41,787 nt of DNA from positions 1 through 41,787 of the forward strand of contig PLMW01000050.1 in the NCBI GenBank assembly GCA_003142615.1. The letters are read 5' to 3'. The DNA is from Opitutia bacterium (GTDB lineage: Bacteria; Verrucomicrobiota; Verrucomicrobiia; Opitutales; Opitutaceae). The notes under the pieces are model-generated. The model ran no database searches. It had not been told where the DNA came from and saw only the letters and a program-made list of their open reading frames with translations. Positions within the stretch are counted from its first letter, which is position 1; every line of letters begins with the position of its first letter. Below, one piece after another: positions 1 through 8,326 of this stretch. The translations under genes were made by a program, and so were the position numbers.

Positions 1-1112
1 CCCATAATATCATCAGAGGGTTCCGGGCTGAAAACCACCACACGCTTGGGGTAGGGAATGGCTCGTTCGGGGCGGTGGGAATCGTCGGCGTTGGGCTTGC
101 CGCCGGGCCAGCCGGTGATGGTGTGCTGCAGCTCGTTAAAAATACGGATGTTCAGGCCGTAGGCCGGGCCCTGCTCGGTAAGGAGGTCAGCCATGCCGTG
201 CTCGCTGTACTCCTCGTCGAGTAACTTGAGCACGGGTTTCTTAACGGTACGGGCCAGCCAGGCGACGGCACGGCGGGTGATGGCCGGTTGCCAATCGACA
301 GGACCAACCAGCCAAGGATGTTTTACACGGGTGAACTCGGCTGCCGCCGCGCGATCGATGACGAACCGTACACGAGCATGCCCTTGGAGCAGACTGGCAG
401 GCAGAGCCTCGGTCGGCGGTTGCTCGACGGCTTGCGCGAGCACCCGGGACTTGGCCTCACCCCAAGCGAGGAGAACGATGCGTCGCGCCTCGAGAATAGT
501 GCCCACCCCCATGGTAATAGCGTGGCGCGGCACGTTAGCCTCGCCGAGAAAATCACGGGCGGCGTCGCGACGGGTCAGCGCATCGAGCGTGACCAGCCGT
601 GTGCGGCTATCGCGCGTGGAACCAGGCTCGTTGAAACCGATATGTCCGGTGCGGCCTATGCCGAGGATTTGCAGGTCGATGCCGCCTGCGGCGTGGATGT
701 CGTCCTCATAGCGTTGGCACCAAGCGAAGACTTCGGCCCGTGGAATCATGCCGTCTGGCACATGGGTGTTTTCTGTAGGAATATCAATGTGGTCGAAGAG
801 CTGCTCCTGCATGAACCGCCGGTAGCTCTCAGGGTGCGTGCGCGGTAGGCCGTGGTATTCGTCGAGGTTGAACGTGACCACGCGGCGGAACGAAAACTTT
901 TCCTCGCGGTGCAGACGGATGAACTCCCGGTAGAGCCGCACCGGCGTGGAGCCGGTGGCAAGGCCGAGCACGGTGGGACGACCGGCGGCTTCGTTCGTGC
1001 GGATGAGGGCGGCGATCTCGGCGGCAAGGGCCCGGCAGGCCTCGTCGGCACTGGCATGGATTTCGGTGGGGAGGCGTTCCCGTTGCTGGGCTTCGAATCG
1101 CGGTGTGTTCAT
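1..1112 (-). CDS. nagB: Glucosamine-6-phosphate deaminase fused to a PIG-L (LmbE) domain, 3' part cut by window edge
   Basis: NagB converts glucosamine 6-phosphate to fructose 6-phosphate and ammonia in the cytoplasm. The first 370 residues are visible, starting MNTPRFEAQQ. GLATGSTP (about 50-57) is the phosphate loop and FNLDEYHGLP (about 81-90) carries the conserved active-site Asp. GIGRTGHIGFNEP contains the catalytic His and Glu, but the Asp that precedes GH in E. coli NagB is Thr here. Single-domain NagB is about 265 residues. This protein continues past 350 into KRVVVFSPEPSDDIMG, the beginning of a PIG-L deacetylase-like domain, as in long NagB fusions of Bacteroidetes and Verrucomicrobia. 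The PIG-L metal motif is normally HPDD and reads EPSDD here. The gene is last in view of a leftward operon, 13 bases after the epimerase. Family assignment is secure; the activity of the second domain is open. Confidence 0.9.
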   Translation of the reverse strand, partial: MNTPRFEAQQRERLPTEIHASADEACRALAAEIAALIRTNEAAGRPTVLGLATGSTPVRLYREFIRLHREEKFSFRRVVTFNLDEYHGLPRTHPESYRRFMQEQLFDHIDIPTENTHVPDGMIPRAEVFAWCQRYEDDIHAAGGIDLQILGIGRTGHIGFNEPGSTRDSRTRLVTLDALTRRDAARDFLGEANVPRHAITMGVGTILEARRIVLLAWGEAKSRVLAQAVEQPPTEALPASLLQGHARVRFVIDRAAAAEFTRVKHPWLVGPVDWQPAITRRAVAWLARTVKKPVLKLLDEEYSEHGMADLLTEQGPAYGLNIRIFNELQHTITGWPGGKPNADDSHRPERAIPYPKRVVVFSPEPSDDIM

Positions 1113-1125
1113 GGTGGCAAGGCCG

Positions 1126-2055
1126 TCAAGTGGCATTGAAGGATTGATGGCGGAAATATTCGATGGTGGCGGCCAGTCCGCTTTCCAAGCTTCCCGCCGG
1201 CCGGAAGCCGGCGGAAAGCAGTTTCGCGATGCTGGCGCACGAGTGGCGCACGTCACCGGGACGCCCGGGAAAGTGCTGGAGGGTGGAATTCGAACCGGTC
1301 GCGCGGATGATGCGGTGGGCCAGGTTGAGGATGGTGATCTCGCTTCCATAACCGACGTTGAAAACACCCGTCAGGCCCGGCTGCGTGGTGGCGAAGACGT
1401 TGGCGGCGACGATGTCACGCACATCGATGAAATCGCGTGTCTGGAGACCGTCGCCGAAGATGGTCAGCGGCCGGTCGGCCAGCGCCTGCCGGATGAAGAT
1501 GGGAACGGCGGAGGCGTAGGCGCTGTGGGGATCCTGTCGCGGACCAAAGACATTGAAATAGCGGAGAGAGACGGTCTCCAGGCGTCCGGCCGCCGTCATG
1601 AGATGACAGTAATATTCGCCATCGAGCTTGGTGATGGCATAGGGGCTCCGGGGATCCGGCGGCAGGTCCTCGCGTTTGGGCGTCACCGGATTTTCGCCAT
1701 AGACGGCGGCGGAGCTGCTGAAGCACAGCTTCCGCACGCCGGCCGCGGCCGCCTCCTCCAGCACGTTGAGCAGGCCGGTCCCGTTGACCTCAAGGCACTC
1801 GTGCGGACGTTGCACGGATTCGGGCACGCTGACCATCGCAGCAAGGTGAAACACATACTGCACGCCCTGCATCGCGGCCCTTACCGCGGCGCGATCGGTG
1901 ATGGATGCTTCGATCAATTCGACGTCCAGGCCGGCGAGATTGCGGCGGTGGCCCGTGCGGAAATTGTCCAGCACCCGGACCGGCCGCTCGCGATGGAAAT
2001 GCTCCGCAAGGTGACTGCCGATGAAGCCGGCTCCGCCGGTGATCAGGATGCTCAT
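1126..2055 (-). CDS. NAD-dependent UDP-sugar 4-epimerase, GalE/WbpP-like extended SDR
   Basis: A 309-residue extended short-chain dehydrogenase. The Rossmann loop TGGAGFIG lies at residues 6-13, with D30 at the end of strand 2 suited to NAD. SSSAAVYG is at 113-120, the catalytic YxxxK is Y139/K143 in SPYAITK, and RYFNVFGPRQDP at 165-176 is typical of UDP-glucose/UDP-GlcNAc 4-epimerases. The start at 2055 is chosen because the preceding gene ends with TGA inside the same ATGA, a four-base overlap implying translational coupling; longer starts only add a basic non-Rossmann tail. With the N-acetylhexosamine kinase and nucleotidyltransferase upstream, interconversion of UDP-GalNAc and UDP-GlcNAc is the likely role, but UDP-Gal/UDP-Glc cannot be excluded. 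Confidence 0.88.
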   Translation of the reverse strand: MSILITGGAGFIGSHLAEHFHRERPVRVLDNFRTGHRRNLAGLDVELIEASITDRAAVRAAMQGVQYVFHLAAMVSVPESVQRPHECLEVNGTGLLNVLEEAAAAGVRKLCFSSSAAVYGENPVTPKREDLPPDPRSPYAITKLDGEYYCHLMTAAGRLETVSLRYFNVFGPRQDPHSAYASAVPIFIRQALADRPLTIFGDGLQTRDFIDVRDIVAANVFATTQPGLTGVFNVGYGSEITILNLAHRIIRATGSNSTLQHFPGRPGDVRHSCASIAKLLSAGFRPAGSLESGLAATIEYFRHQSFNAT

Positions 2056-3137
2056 GAGGTCAATTTCTCCACCACGGCGTTCATCTCGGCGGCCTGGGTT
2101 TCCATGCTGCGCACCAGCGCGAACTGGCACCGACAGCGGTCGAGGTTGTGAACGGACCGGTGGATTTTAAAATAGGTGTCGCCTTCGAGGAAATCGGTGA
2201 GGAAACGGAGGCCGATCTCGAAGGTAATGAGCCGGGCGGCGAACGCCAGATAGGCCCGTTCCGTCTCGTTTAGCAGTGGGCCCGCGCTGGCGAGGTAACC
2301 CTCTACGAGGACGGCGAACACCGGCAGCTGCATCCGCACCCGCGAGAGGTCGGTTTCGTCCTCGGCGGCGGAATTGGCGGCCGACCGCACCATGTCGCCG
2401 AAATCGTAGAGCACCAGCCCGGGCATCACGGTGTCGAAGTCGATCACGCACACGCCTTGGCCGGTGGTGTCGTCAAGCATCACGTTGTTCAGTTTGGTGT
2501 CGTTGTGGGTGATGCGTTCGGGAATCTCGCCGCGCGCCTGCAGGTTGAGCAGCACGTCGACCATAGCTTCGCGGGCGAGGGCAAACGCGATCTCCGTCTC
2601 CGCAGCCGCCGCCCGGCCGTGGCGGTCTGCAGCGACGGCCCGTTGCAGGGCGTCGAAGCGGTGGCGTGTGTCGTGAAAATGCGGTATGGTGTCATGCAGG
2701 CGCGGTCCTCCGAGGTTGACCAGCAGGCATTGGAATTCGCCAAACGCACGGGCCGCCTCGCGTGCCTGCCGCGGATCCTGCAAAATTTCGTAGGTCTGCG
2801 CGTTTTCGATGAAAACATAACAACGCCAGTAGCCGCCGACAGAATCGCGATGATAGGCGGCGCCTTCGCGTGTCGGCACGATAGTCAGGGTCCGGCGACC
2901 GGCGGTAGCGTCACCTCGCGCAAGGTGTGTTGTGACGCGTTGGATGTTTTCCATCAGTGCCGGCACGTTTCGGAACACGCGGTCGTTGATACGTTGTAGA
3001 ATATAGCGGATGCGCCGGCCGTGCTCTTCGTAGGTGACGGCATAGGTGTCGTTGATGTGCCCGTTGCCATACGGGGCGCCAGCGAGATAGCAGCCGTGCA
3101 AAGAAAAGGCCTTTGCGATAGCAGTAAGATCGGTCAT
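2052..3137 (-). CDS. nahK: N-acetylhexosamine 1-kinase (NahK/LnpB type)
   Basis: This kinase phosphorylates the anomeric hydroxyl of GlcNAc or GalNAc with ATP, the first step of salvage to UDP-sugars. The 361-residue product has the aminoglycoside-phosphotransferase fold and follows Bifidobacterium longum NahK closely from memory: YGNGHINDTY near the N-terminus, HFHDTRHRF at 153-161, catalytic HNDTKLNN at 211-218, metal-binding IDFDTVMPG at 232-240 and a FLEGDTYF segment near the end. The start at 3137 is chosen because it leaves the same short leader before GHIN as NahK; 3161 and 3209 are in-frame alternatives and none has a clear Shine-Dalgarno site. The gene overlaps the next by four bases (ATGA). 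Confidence 0.9.
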   Translation of the reverse strand: MTDLTAIAKAFSLHGCYLAGAPYGNGHINDTYAVTYEEHGRRIRYILQRINDRVFRNVPALMENIQRVTTHLARGDATAGRRTLTIVPTREGAAYHRDSVGGYWRCYVFIENAQTYEILQDPRQAREAARAFGEFQCLLVNLGGPRLHDTIPHFHDTRHRFDALQRAVAADRHGRAAAAETEIAFALAREAMVDVLLNLQARGEIPERITHNDTKLNNVMLDDTTGQGVCVIDFDTVMPGLVLYDFGDMVRSAANSAAEDETDLSRVRMQLPVFAVLVEGYLASAGPLLNETERAYLAFAARLITFEIGLRFLTDFLEGDTYFKIHRSVHNLDRCRCQFALVRSMETQAAEMNAVVEKLTS

Positions 3138-3180
3138 GACGTTAGTGGTGCCGAAGCTCATGAGCGGGTAAGAGCTAATT

Positions 3181-4095
3181 TCACAGGCGAGAGGGATAGT
3201 TACTGGCATTGATGAGGTTGCGTAGGCTGACGGCGGCGCGGGGTAGGTCTTCGCGATAAGTCACTCCGAACCATTCGCCTTCGACAGGCAGGACCTGTAC
3301 GCGCATCTCGCCGCATATGATCATGCTGTTGATAGCCGCCGGCAGATAAAACTCTGCAGTCGCGTCGTGCTCCTGCTGTGCTAGGAAGACGGAAAACTCC
3401 CGGGTGAGCGCGGGGAAGATGGCTGGCGTCAGGCCCCAGAAGTTCATGGAAACAACTTCGTCGCCCGTGAAAATCTTGGCGCGAGATTGTGCATCCGCAC
3501 GGATCGCCCCGGTCGGCGAGCGGCTAAGACCGTGAACTTCGTCGATGGTTTGCAGGAATCCCTGCGGATCGACCATGCAGACGCCCCGCGAGACCGGACC
3601 GGTAGGGGATAGAGTCTGTTTCAACCGATAGCCGATGAGGCAAGCAGATTGGGGTACGTCCCCACCGACAGACACAGACACAGTGCCTAAGAACGATGCC
3701 GCTTGGCGATAAGACGCCGCGCCGTAAAAATCATCAGCGTTGATTATGGCAAAAGGGTCGGACAACTCTGCGCATGCGCACCACACCGCATGTCCCGTTC
3801 CCCAAGGCTTCCGCCGCCTCAGTGTCGGCTTGCACCCCATGGGTAGGCGGTCGAGATCCTGGTAGACGTACGTCACCTCGGCTTGACGCGCGTAGTTCCG
3901 ACCGATGCGAGTGTGAAAGTCGGCTTCGAATTCCCGACGAACCACGAAAACCAGCCGCGTAAATCCATAGCGCAAGGCGTCAAACAAGGCGTAATCGAGT
4001 AGCGTTTCGCCATTCGGACCCAGCGGCGCCAACTGTTTAAGTCCGCCGAAACGGGAGCCCAGCCCGGCCGCGAGTACTACCACCGTGAGATTCAT
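3181..4095 (-). CDS. Sugar nucleotidyltransferase (NTP_transferase family), probable HexNAc-1-phosphate uridylyltransferase
   Basis: A 304-residue cytoplasmic protein opening with the nucleotidyltransferase signature LAAGLGSRFGGLKQ (residues 8-21), followed by an INADDFYG segment where the family keeps its metal-binding Asp. I place the start at 4095, since the Met six codons upstream adds nothing before the first beta strand. The gene is promoter-proximal in the leftward operon, directly before nahK. Order and family suggest that it converts HexNAc 1-phosphate plus UTP to UDP-HexNAc, feeding the downstream epimerase. The precise sugar and nucleotide are inferred from neighbours only. Three palindromic motifs lie between this gene and the divergent receptor. 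Confidence 0.82.
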   Translation of the reverse strand: MNLTVVVLAAGLGSRFGGLKQLAPLGPNGETLLDYALFDALRYGFTRLVFVVRREFEADFHTRIGRNYARQAEVTYVYQDLDRLPMGCKPTLRRRKPWGTGHAVWCACAELSDPFAIINADDFYGAASYRQAASFLGTVSVSVGGDVPQSACLIGYRLKQTLSPTGPVSRGVCMVDPQGFLQTIDEVHGLSRSPTGAIRADAQSRAKIFTGDEVVSMNFWGLTPAIFPALTREFSVFLAQQEHDATAEFYLPAAINSMIICGEMRVQVLPVEGEWFGVTYREDLPRAAVSLRNLINASNYPSRL

Positions 4096-4123
4096 CGTGC
4101 AGTTTTTAAACAATAGGTGTGTT

Positions 4124-4133
4124 GTAATGCAAC
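4124..4133. promoter_or_regulatory. Degenerate GTTRCGYAAC operator-like site
   Basis: GTAATGCAAC matches 8 of 10 positions of the palindrome shared with the regulator promoter. It lies 29 bases upstream of the nucleotidyltransferase start, and its centre is 20 bases (about two helical turns) from the next site. Confidence 0.4.
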
Positions 4134-4143
4134 AATTTTAGTT

Positions 4144-4153
4144 ATTACATAAC
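4144..4153. promoter_or_regulatory. Degenerate GTTRCGYAAC operator-like site, within GTTAT-N3-ATAAC
   Basis: ATTACATAAC matches 8 of 10 consensus positions. The surrounding 4141-4153 forms a perfect inverted repeat, GTTAT-TAC-ATAAC. Confidence 0.4.
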
Positions 4154-4254
4154 AAATAACATATTCTCATTGAACTGCGGCGACTCCCCGGGTGAGTAGC
4201 CCCCATAAAAACCTTCACTGTTGATCCGTGACGAAGAAATCGGGCAAAATCACC

Positions 4255-4268
4255 CTTGACATGTCAAG
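4255..4268. promoter_or_regulatory. Perfect 14-base palindrome containing TTGACA
   Basis: CTTGACATGTCAAG equals its own reverse complement. It lies about 155 bases upstream of the TonB receptor start and contains a consensus -35 hexamer on both strands, so it may be a regulator site overlapping a promoter. No good -10 follows at 16-18 bases. Confidence 0.4.
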
Positions 4269-4298
4269 ACACTGACTTCTGAATGTTGCCAGTGTTTA

Positions 4299-4308
4299 GT
4301 TACGTAAC
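4299..4308. promoter_or_regulatory. Perfect palindromic operator-like site GTTACGTAAC
   Basis: The palindrome extends with one mismatched pair to 4296-4311. It is 116 bases upstream of the receptor start and has the same form as GTTGCGCAAC (19130-19139) upstream of the GntR/LacI regulator. Confidence 0.5.
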
Positions 4309-4423
4309 AAACTAACGGTATTACACAAAGCTTGCAGTATTATCGTCCATATTCCGCTGACTTCAGAGATTTTTCTCATCCCAGTCTCTATTTCAACCCT
4401 CAAAAAACACCAACAAGTAAATC

Positions 4424-6577
4424 ATGAAAACGAAAACACTGCAGCTTCGTCTCAGGGCGCCCCTATTGAGTGGCCTTTGCCTCTGCCTAATCGGTTCTCT
4501 CGTGGCACTTCGCGGCCAGACGCCCGTCGATCAACCGGCCCAACGACAGGACACCAAGTCGAATGAGGAGATTGTGAGGCTATCGGCGTTTATCGTCGAA
4601 ACCTCCGAGGACATAGGTTACCTCTCCAAGAACTCCTTAGCTGGAACTAAGACTGCTGAGCGATTGTTTAACATTCCACAAAGTATTCAGATCATTAACG
4701 GGGATCTGCTAAGCGATTTGAATCAAACTTACGGGTTTGAGGCGATCAAGTATGGGACGAGTGGTGTGGTGCGGAGGTCGAATAGAACTGATGACGCTTT
4801 TGTCCGGGGTTTTCGCACCAACGTTTTCTACCGGGACGGCATCACCTACACGGGTGGCACTAGCACTATCAATTCTCAGCTCTATGATGTGGATCGGATC
4901 GAGGTCATCAAAGGCCCGGCCGCCTTGCTTTTCGGACAGTCTGCGTCTGTCGGAGGGGTGATCAACTATGTGACTAAACGGCCGACCAAGAAGCTTACTG
5001 CCGACATAAAAGCCACTGTAGGCACCAACGACTTTTATAAATTCGAAACGACCGTTTCGGGACCAGCAATGAATAAAAGCGTTCGTTATCGGATAACCTT
5101 AGGCAAGCAGGATTACAAACAAGATAGGCGGTTTGGCCATTACCACGACTATTTCATTGGGGGAAGTTTGGATTGGGATGTGAGTTCAAACACTATTGTC
5201 ACGCTAGACGCTAACTACTCGAGGATCGATTCATTTCCCGATTATACCTTCGTGGATAATACCGGGGCGGTGGCTTCGCGCCCCAAAGACTTTTCCGTCA
5301 ACGAGGCGTGGTGCGGCTTCATCAATTACACCTACTGGTTTAATCTCTCAATAAACACCAAGATCTCGCCAACTCTTGAAATGCGCGTTAGTGGTTGGTA
5401 CAAGTATGATTCGCGCGATGGCATTCAATCGAGGGGACAAACTCTGTCGGCGGACAGCGTCACTCTAACCCGACTCGCGCAGGACGTACTACAGGTCGGG
5501 GAGCCAAAGGGATTGCAGCTCGATATTCTAAAGACCATCAATTACAAAGGCTCGGAGAGTAAGGTTTCATTTGGTGTTGAGGCGCGCCGTGGGTCACAGC
5601 GGGCCCGGACTTTTTACATGGCGCTGGCCTCGCTTAACACCCTTAACCCGGTGTATGGTGCAACGCCGACTCCGACCACCGCGGCTATCGCAAACCTCAG
5701 CATGACGGACAGTAGCGATCTCCAGACTGCAGCTTACGTTCAAGATCAGACGTCATTCTTAAAGGGGAAAATTTTGGTCATGGCTGGCGCGAGAGCCAAT
5801 GTGTTCGACAATAACAATCTGACTATCACATCACTTACGACCAATAACACTATAGTTAATTTTTACGATAAGGCCAATGTTGGGCGCTTCGGCCTCGTCG
5901 CCAAACCGATAAGGGAGCTGGCATTGTATTACAATAAATCGGAGTCATTTTTGTTTAACACCGGCATAGACTATTATGGTAACCTATTCAGGCCATCGAT
6001 CGGAAAGGTGGACGAATACGGCGTCAAGTTGGAGAACCTGAAAGGCACGATGTTCGCCTCGGCGGCCTATTTTAACAACAGGCAAACCAATGTTCGCACG
6101 TTCTTCACGATACCACCCAGCCTACAGCAAAATAGCATACAGGGTGCCCAAGAGACTACCAAGGGCTACGAGATAGACATGGGCCTGAGTAAAGAAATCT
6201 CCTTTGGTATGCTGAATCTCACCGCACATTATTATTCCGGTAACAGCAAGGACGCGCAAGGTGCCCGTACGGTCAATGTGCCAAAGAACACGCTCAGTGG
6301 CTTTGCCAAGTTTGAATTGACAAGCGGCATCGCCAAGGGTCTGGGGATCGGCTTCGGTGCGTACCACGTGAGTGACCGGCTGGGCACAGCCAGCTACGTG
6401 TACCCGCCCTACACGGTGGCGATAGCGAACCTGAGCTACCACGCCAGGAATTGGCGCGTTGCTCTTAGCGTGGACAATGTCTTCGACAAGATCTACGCCG
6501 ACGGTAGCGAGGGTCGGTTGTGGCTTTTCACAGGCGAGCGCCGGGGGTTCAAGGTGACGGCGGACTATCGTTTCTAG
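4424..6577 (+). CDS. TonB-dependent outer-membrane receptor
   Basis: A 717-residue receptor that would import a ligand across the outer membrane with TonB/ExbBD energy. A signal peptide covers about residues 1-31 (ending near LRGQ). Next come a VRLSAFIVET segment at about 51-60 and a plug domain, including a DRIEVIKGPAALLFGQ stretch followed by GGVINYVTKRP, the usual plug-to-barrel transition. The rest alternates polar and aromatic residues as expected of a 22-strand barrel and ends in aromatic F (VTADYRF), the outer-membrane targeting signal. The plug resembles siderophore receptors, but in this lineage such proteins are also used for glycans. The divergent amino-sugar operon suggests a glycan ligand, as inference. 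The TAG stop lies inside a CTAG that begins a small MITE-like element. Confidence 0.92.
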   Translation: MKTKTLQLRLRAPLLSGLCLCLIGSLVALRGQTPVDQPAQRQDTKSNEEIVRLSAFIVETSEDIGYLSKNSLAGTKTAERLFNIPQSIQIINGDLLSDLNQTYGFEAIKYGTSGVVRRSNRTDDAFVRGFRTNVFYRDGITYTGGTSTINSQLYDVDRIEVIKGPAALLFGQSASVGGVINYVTKRPTKKLTADIKATVGTNDFYKFETTVSGPAMNKSVRYRITLGKQDYKQDRRFGHYHDYFIGGSLDWDVSSNTIVTLDANYSRIDSFPDYTFVDNTGAVASRPKDFSVNEAWCGFINYTYWFNLSINTKISPTLEMRVSGWYKYDSRDGIQSRGQTLSADSVTLTRLAQDVLQVGEPKGLQLDILKTINYKGSESKVSFGVEARRGSQRARTFYMALASLNTLNPVYGATPTPTTAAIANLSMTDSSDLQTAAYVQDQTSFLKGKILVMAGARANVFDNNNLTITSLTTNNTIVNFYDKANVGRFGLVAKPIRELALYYNKSESFLFNTGIDYYGNLFRPSIGKVDEYGVKLENLKGTMFASAAYFNNRQTNVRTFFTIPPSLQQNSIQGAQETTKGYEIDMGLSKEISFGMLNLTAHYYSGNSKDAQGARTVNVPKNTLSGFAKFELTSGIAKGLGIGFGAYHVSDRLGTASYVYPPYTVAIANLSYHARNWRVALSVDNVFDKIYADGSEGRLWLFTGERRGFKVTADYRF

Positions 6578-6709
6578 TGTGGCGTTTCACAAATACGCTT
6601 CAAACTTTGACTGGTCGGCAGGAGCCAGCAGGTAGACTGCACCACTCGCAGGCGCCTGCGGTAATGGACGGGCCACAATTGAAAGGCTATCATTGCGATG
6701 CCACACTAG
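6574..6709. mobile_element. 136-base MITE-like element flanked by CTAG duplications
   Basis: Ten-base inverted repeats CTAGTGTGGC (6574-6583) and GCCACACTAG (6700-6709) bound this stretch. Because CTAG is itself palindromic, it can be read as a 4-base target duplication around a 128-base element with TGTGGC/GCCACA ends. The next 24 bases inward remain about half identical between the ends (22 of 34 counting the outer ten). A perfect internal palindrome CGCAGGCGCCTGCG is at 6647-6660. The element has no coding capacity. CTAG duplication recalls IS5-type elements (family knowledge); the parent element is not in the window. Confidence 0.45.
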
Positions 6710-6874
6710 TACTACGTTGTTAAGCGGTGAATACTCCCCCTGAAGAATGGCAGGCCGTTCATGATGACCATTCTTTTTAGCCCTGACCGATTTTCTTTGA
6801 GAATCCAGCTAGCTGGAATTAAAAGACTTAACGAAGTCACATCAGCCGTTTTATCTCGGAGTCGAAGTATCACC

Positions 6875-8293
6875 GTGCGCATCGTAAGCGTCCTCCTGCT
6901 CGCCGGTATCGCGCAGGCGGCGCTGGCTAATTCAAATCTAGTTAATATCTCCACACGGCTGGAGCCGTTCTTCGACGACTACCTTGTGGCCACGGTTCAC
7001 AATGTCTCCTTGGTCTTAGGGATACCTGAAAACAACGGTACGGTCCTGAGTTTTGATGAGCCTTACGAGGGCAATTTTGCCTGCTATGTTACCGTGTTGA
7101 AGGATGAGCAGAAATATCGCATGTATTACAGAGGGCAGTCGACAGACAAATCACCCTCTGTGACTTGCTACGCAGAAAGCAATGACGGCAGAAAATGGGT
7201 TAAACCTCGGTTGGGATTGAACGCTTATCAGGGTCGAAAAGACACAAACATTATCATGGTCGGCGATGGGACTGGAAATTTCTGCCCGTTTATTGATGCG
7301 AATCCGATGGTTAAACCGGAGGAAAAATTTAAGGCTGTGGGCGGCTCCGCCCGCACCGGTCTCTATGCTTTTGCTTCAGCTGATGGTGTTAATTGGCATC
7401 GCTTGTATGATCGGCCTGTGTTTACTGAAGGGGCTTTCGATTCTCAGAACGTGCCGTTTTGGTCCGACGCCGAGGGCTGCTACGTTCTCTATTTCCGGGT
7501 TTGGAGTGAGGGAGATTTCAACGGTATCCGCACTATCTCGCGCACCACGTCAAAGGATTTCATCCATTGGAGCAGACCGGAGCGGATGACATTCGGCGAC
7601 ACGCCGATGGAGCATTTGTATACGAACCAGACACACCCCTATTATCGCGCGCCGCACATCTATCTGGCCTTCTCCATGCGGCTGATGCCAGAGCGCCAGC
7701 TCCTGTCGGCGGAAGAGGCCCGGAGCCTTGGCGTTTTTCCGGACCGGGAAAGGCATGTGTCGGATACGATATTTATGACCAGCCGTGGCGGCACCGCCTA
7801 CCAAAGAACCTTTATGTCAGCATACTTTCGCCCGGGGCTGGACAGAAATATGTGGGTAGCGCGAAACAGCATCGTGGCGTTAGGAGTGGTGCCACTCGAA
7901 AAAGGTAGAATGGGGCTTTACCGGCAGCATCACTATGCTTCTCCGACGAATCATCTCGTGCTCTACTCTATGCGGGAAGACGGGATCGCCAGTCTGCACG
8001 CCGGAGCCGAGGCCGGATTCGTGGTGACAAAGCCCTTCAAGCATACCGGGACTGGCCTGTGGCTGAATTATGCCACCAGTGCGGTGGGCACAGTGGCCGT
8101 CGAGGTGCTCGATGCGGATGGCAACGGTTTGACGGGTTTCTCCGGGGAGCAAGCCAGCCGGTTTTTCGGCGACAGCTTGGAGGAGGAGGTGAAGTGGAGC
8201 AGCGGACGGTCGTGGGCCCAATTGGCCGGGAAGGTCGTCCGGCTGCGCATATCGCTGCACGATGCCGACCTCTACTCAATTCAGCAACGCTAG
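6875..8293 (+). CDS. Secreted glycosidase-like five-bladed-propeller protein, function unknown
   Basis: From the GTG at 6875 the product is 472 residues with a good signal peptide (MRIVSVLLLAGIAQAALA). GGAG lies about 13 bases upstream. An ATG at 6761 would add 38 residues before the signal and is less likely. The mature part opens with LEPFFDDYLV, and then has short repeated propeller features: KYRMYYRGQ, CYAESNDGRKWVKP, LYAFASADGVNWHRL, FIHWSRPE. These are the aromatic-Asp-Gly turns seen in GH43/GH32-like propellers. The protein resembles a family common in Verrucomicrobia and Planctomycetes with no assigned activity that I know of. It is downstream of the TonB receptor in the same direction, which suits a periplasmic or outer-surface glycan role. 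Confidence 0.75.
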   Translation: MRIVSVLLLAGIAQAALANSNLVNISTRLEPFFDDYLVATVHNVSLVLGIPENNGTVLSFDEPYEGNFACYVTVLKDEQKYRMYYRGQSTDKSPSVTCYAESNDGRKWVKPRLGLNAYQGRKDTNIIMVGDGTGNFCPFIDANPMVKPEEKFKAVGGSARTGLYAFASADGVNWHRLYDRPVFTEGAFDSQNVPFWSDAEGCYVLYFRVWSEGDFNGIRTISRTTSKDFIHWSRPERMTFGDTPMEHLYTNQTHPYYRAPHIYLAFSMRLMPERQLLSAEEARSLGVFPDRERHVSDTIFMTSRGGTAYQRTFMSAYFRPGLDRNMWVARNSIVALGVVPLEKGRMGLYRQHHYASPTNHLVLYSMREDGIASLHAGAEAGFVVTKPFKHTGTGLWLNYATSAVGTVAVEVLDADGNGLTGFSGEQASRFFGDSLEEEVKWSSGRSWAQLAGKVVRLRISLHDADLYSIQQR

Positions 8294-8326
8294 TCGGCCC
8301 TGTCCGACGAATTCGATTCCAATATC

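Larger units (their letters stand above)
4114..4423. promoter_or_regulatory. Divergent control region between the amino-sugar operon and the TonB receptor
   Basis: This 310-base AT-rich stretch contains no gene. It must carry promoters for both divergent units. Visible elements are two imperfect GTTRCGYAAC-like motifs near the leftward gene (4124-4133, 4144-4153), a perfect GTTACGTAAC near the receptor (4299-4308), and a perfect 14-base palindrome (4255-4268) that includes a TTGACA hexamer. I see no convincing -10 box at standard spacing. Confidence 0.6.

Noticed and set aside
946-2151. A 401-residue rightward open frame
   Set aside because: It is antisense to the epimerase and NagB genes, which have clear family motifs. 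Long opposite frames are expected in GC-rich DNA.
6647-6660. Terminator after the TonB receptor
   Set aside because: CGCAGGCGCCTGCG is a perfect palindrome but has no loop and no T-run after it; it lies within the MITE-like element.
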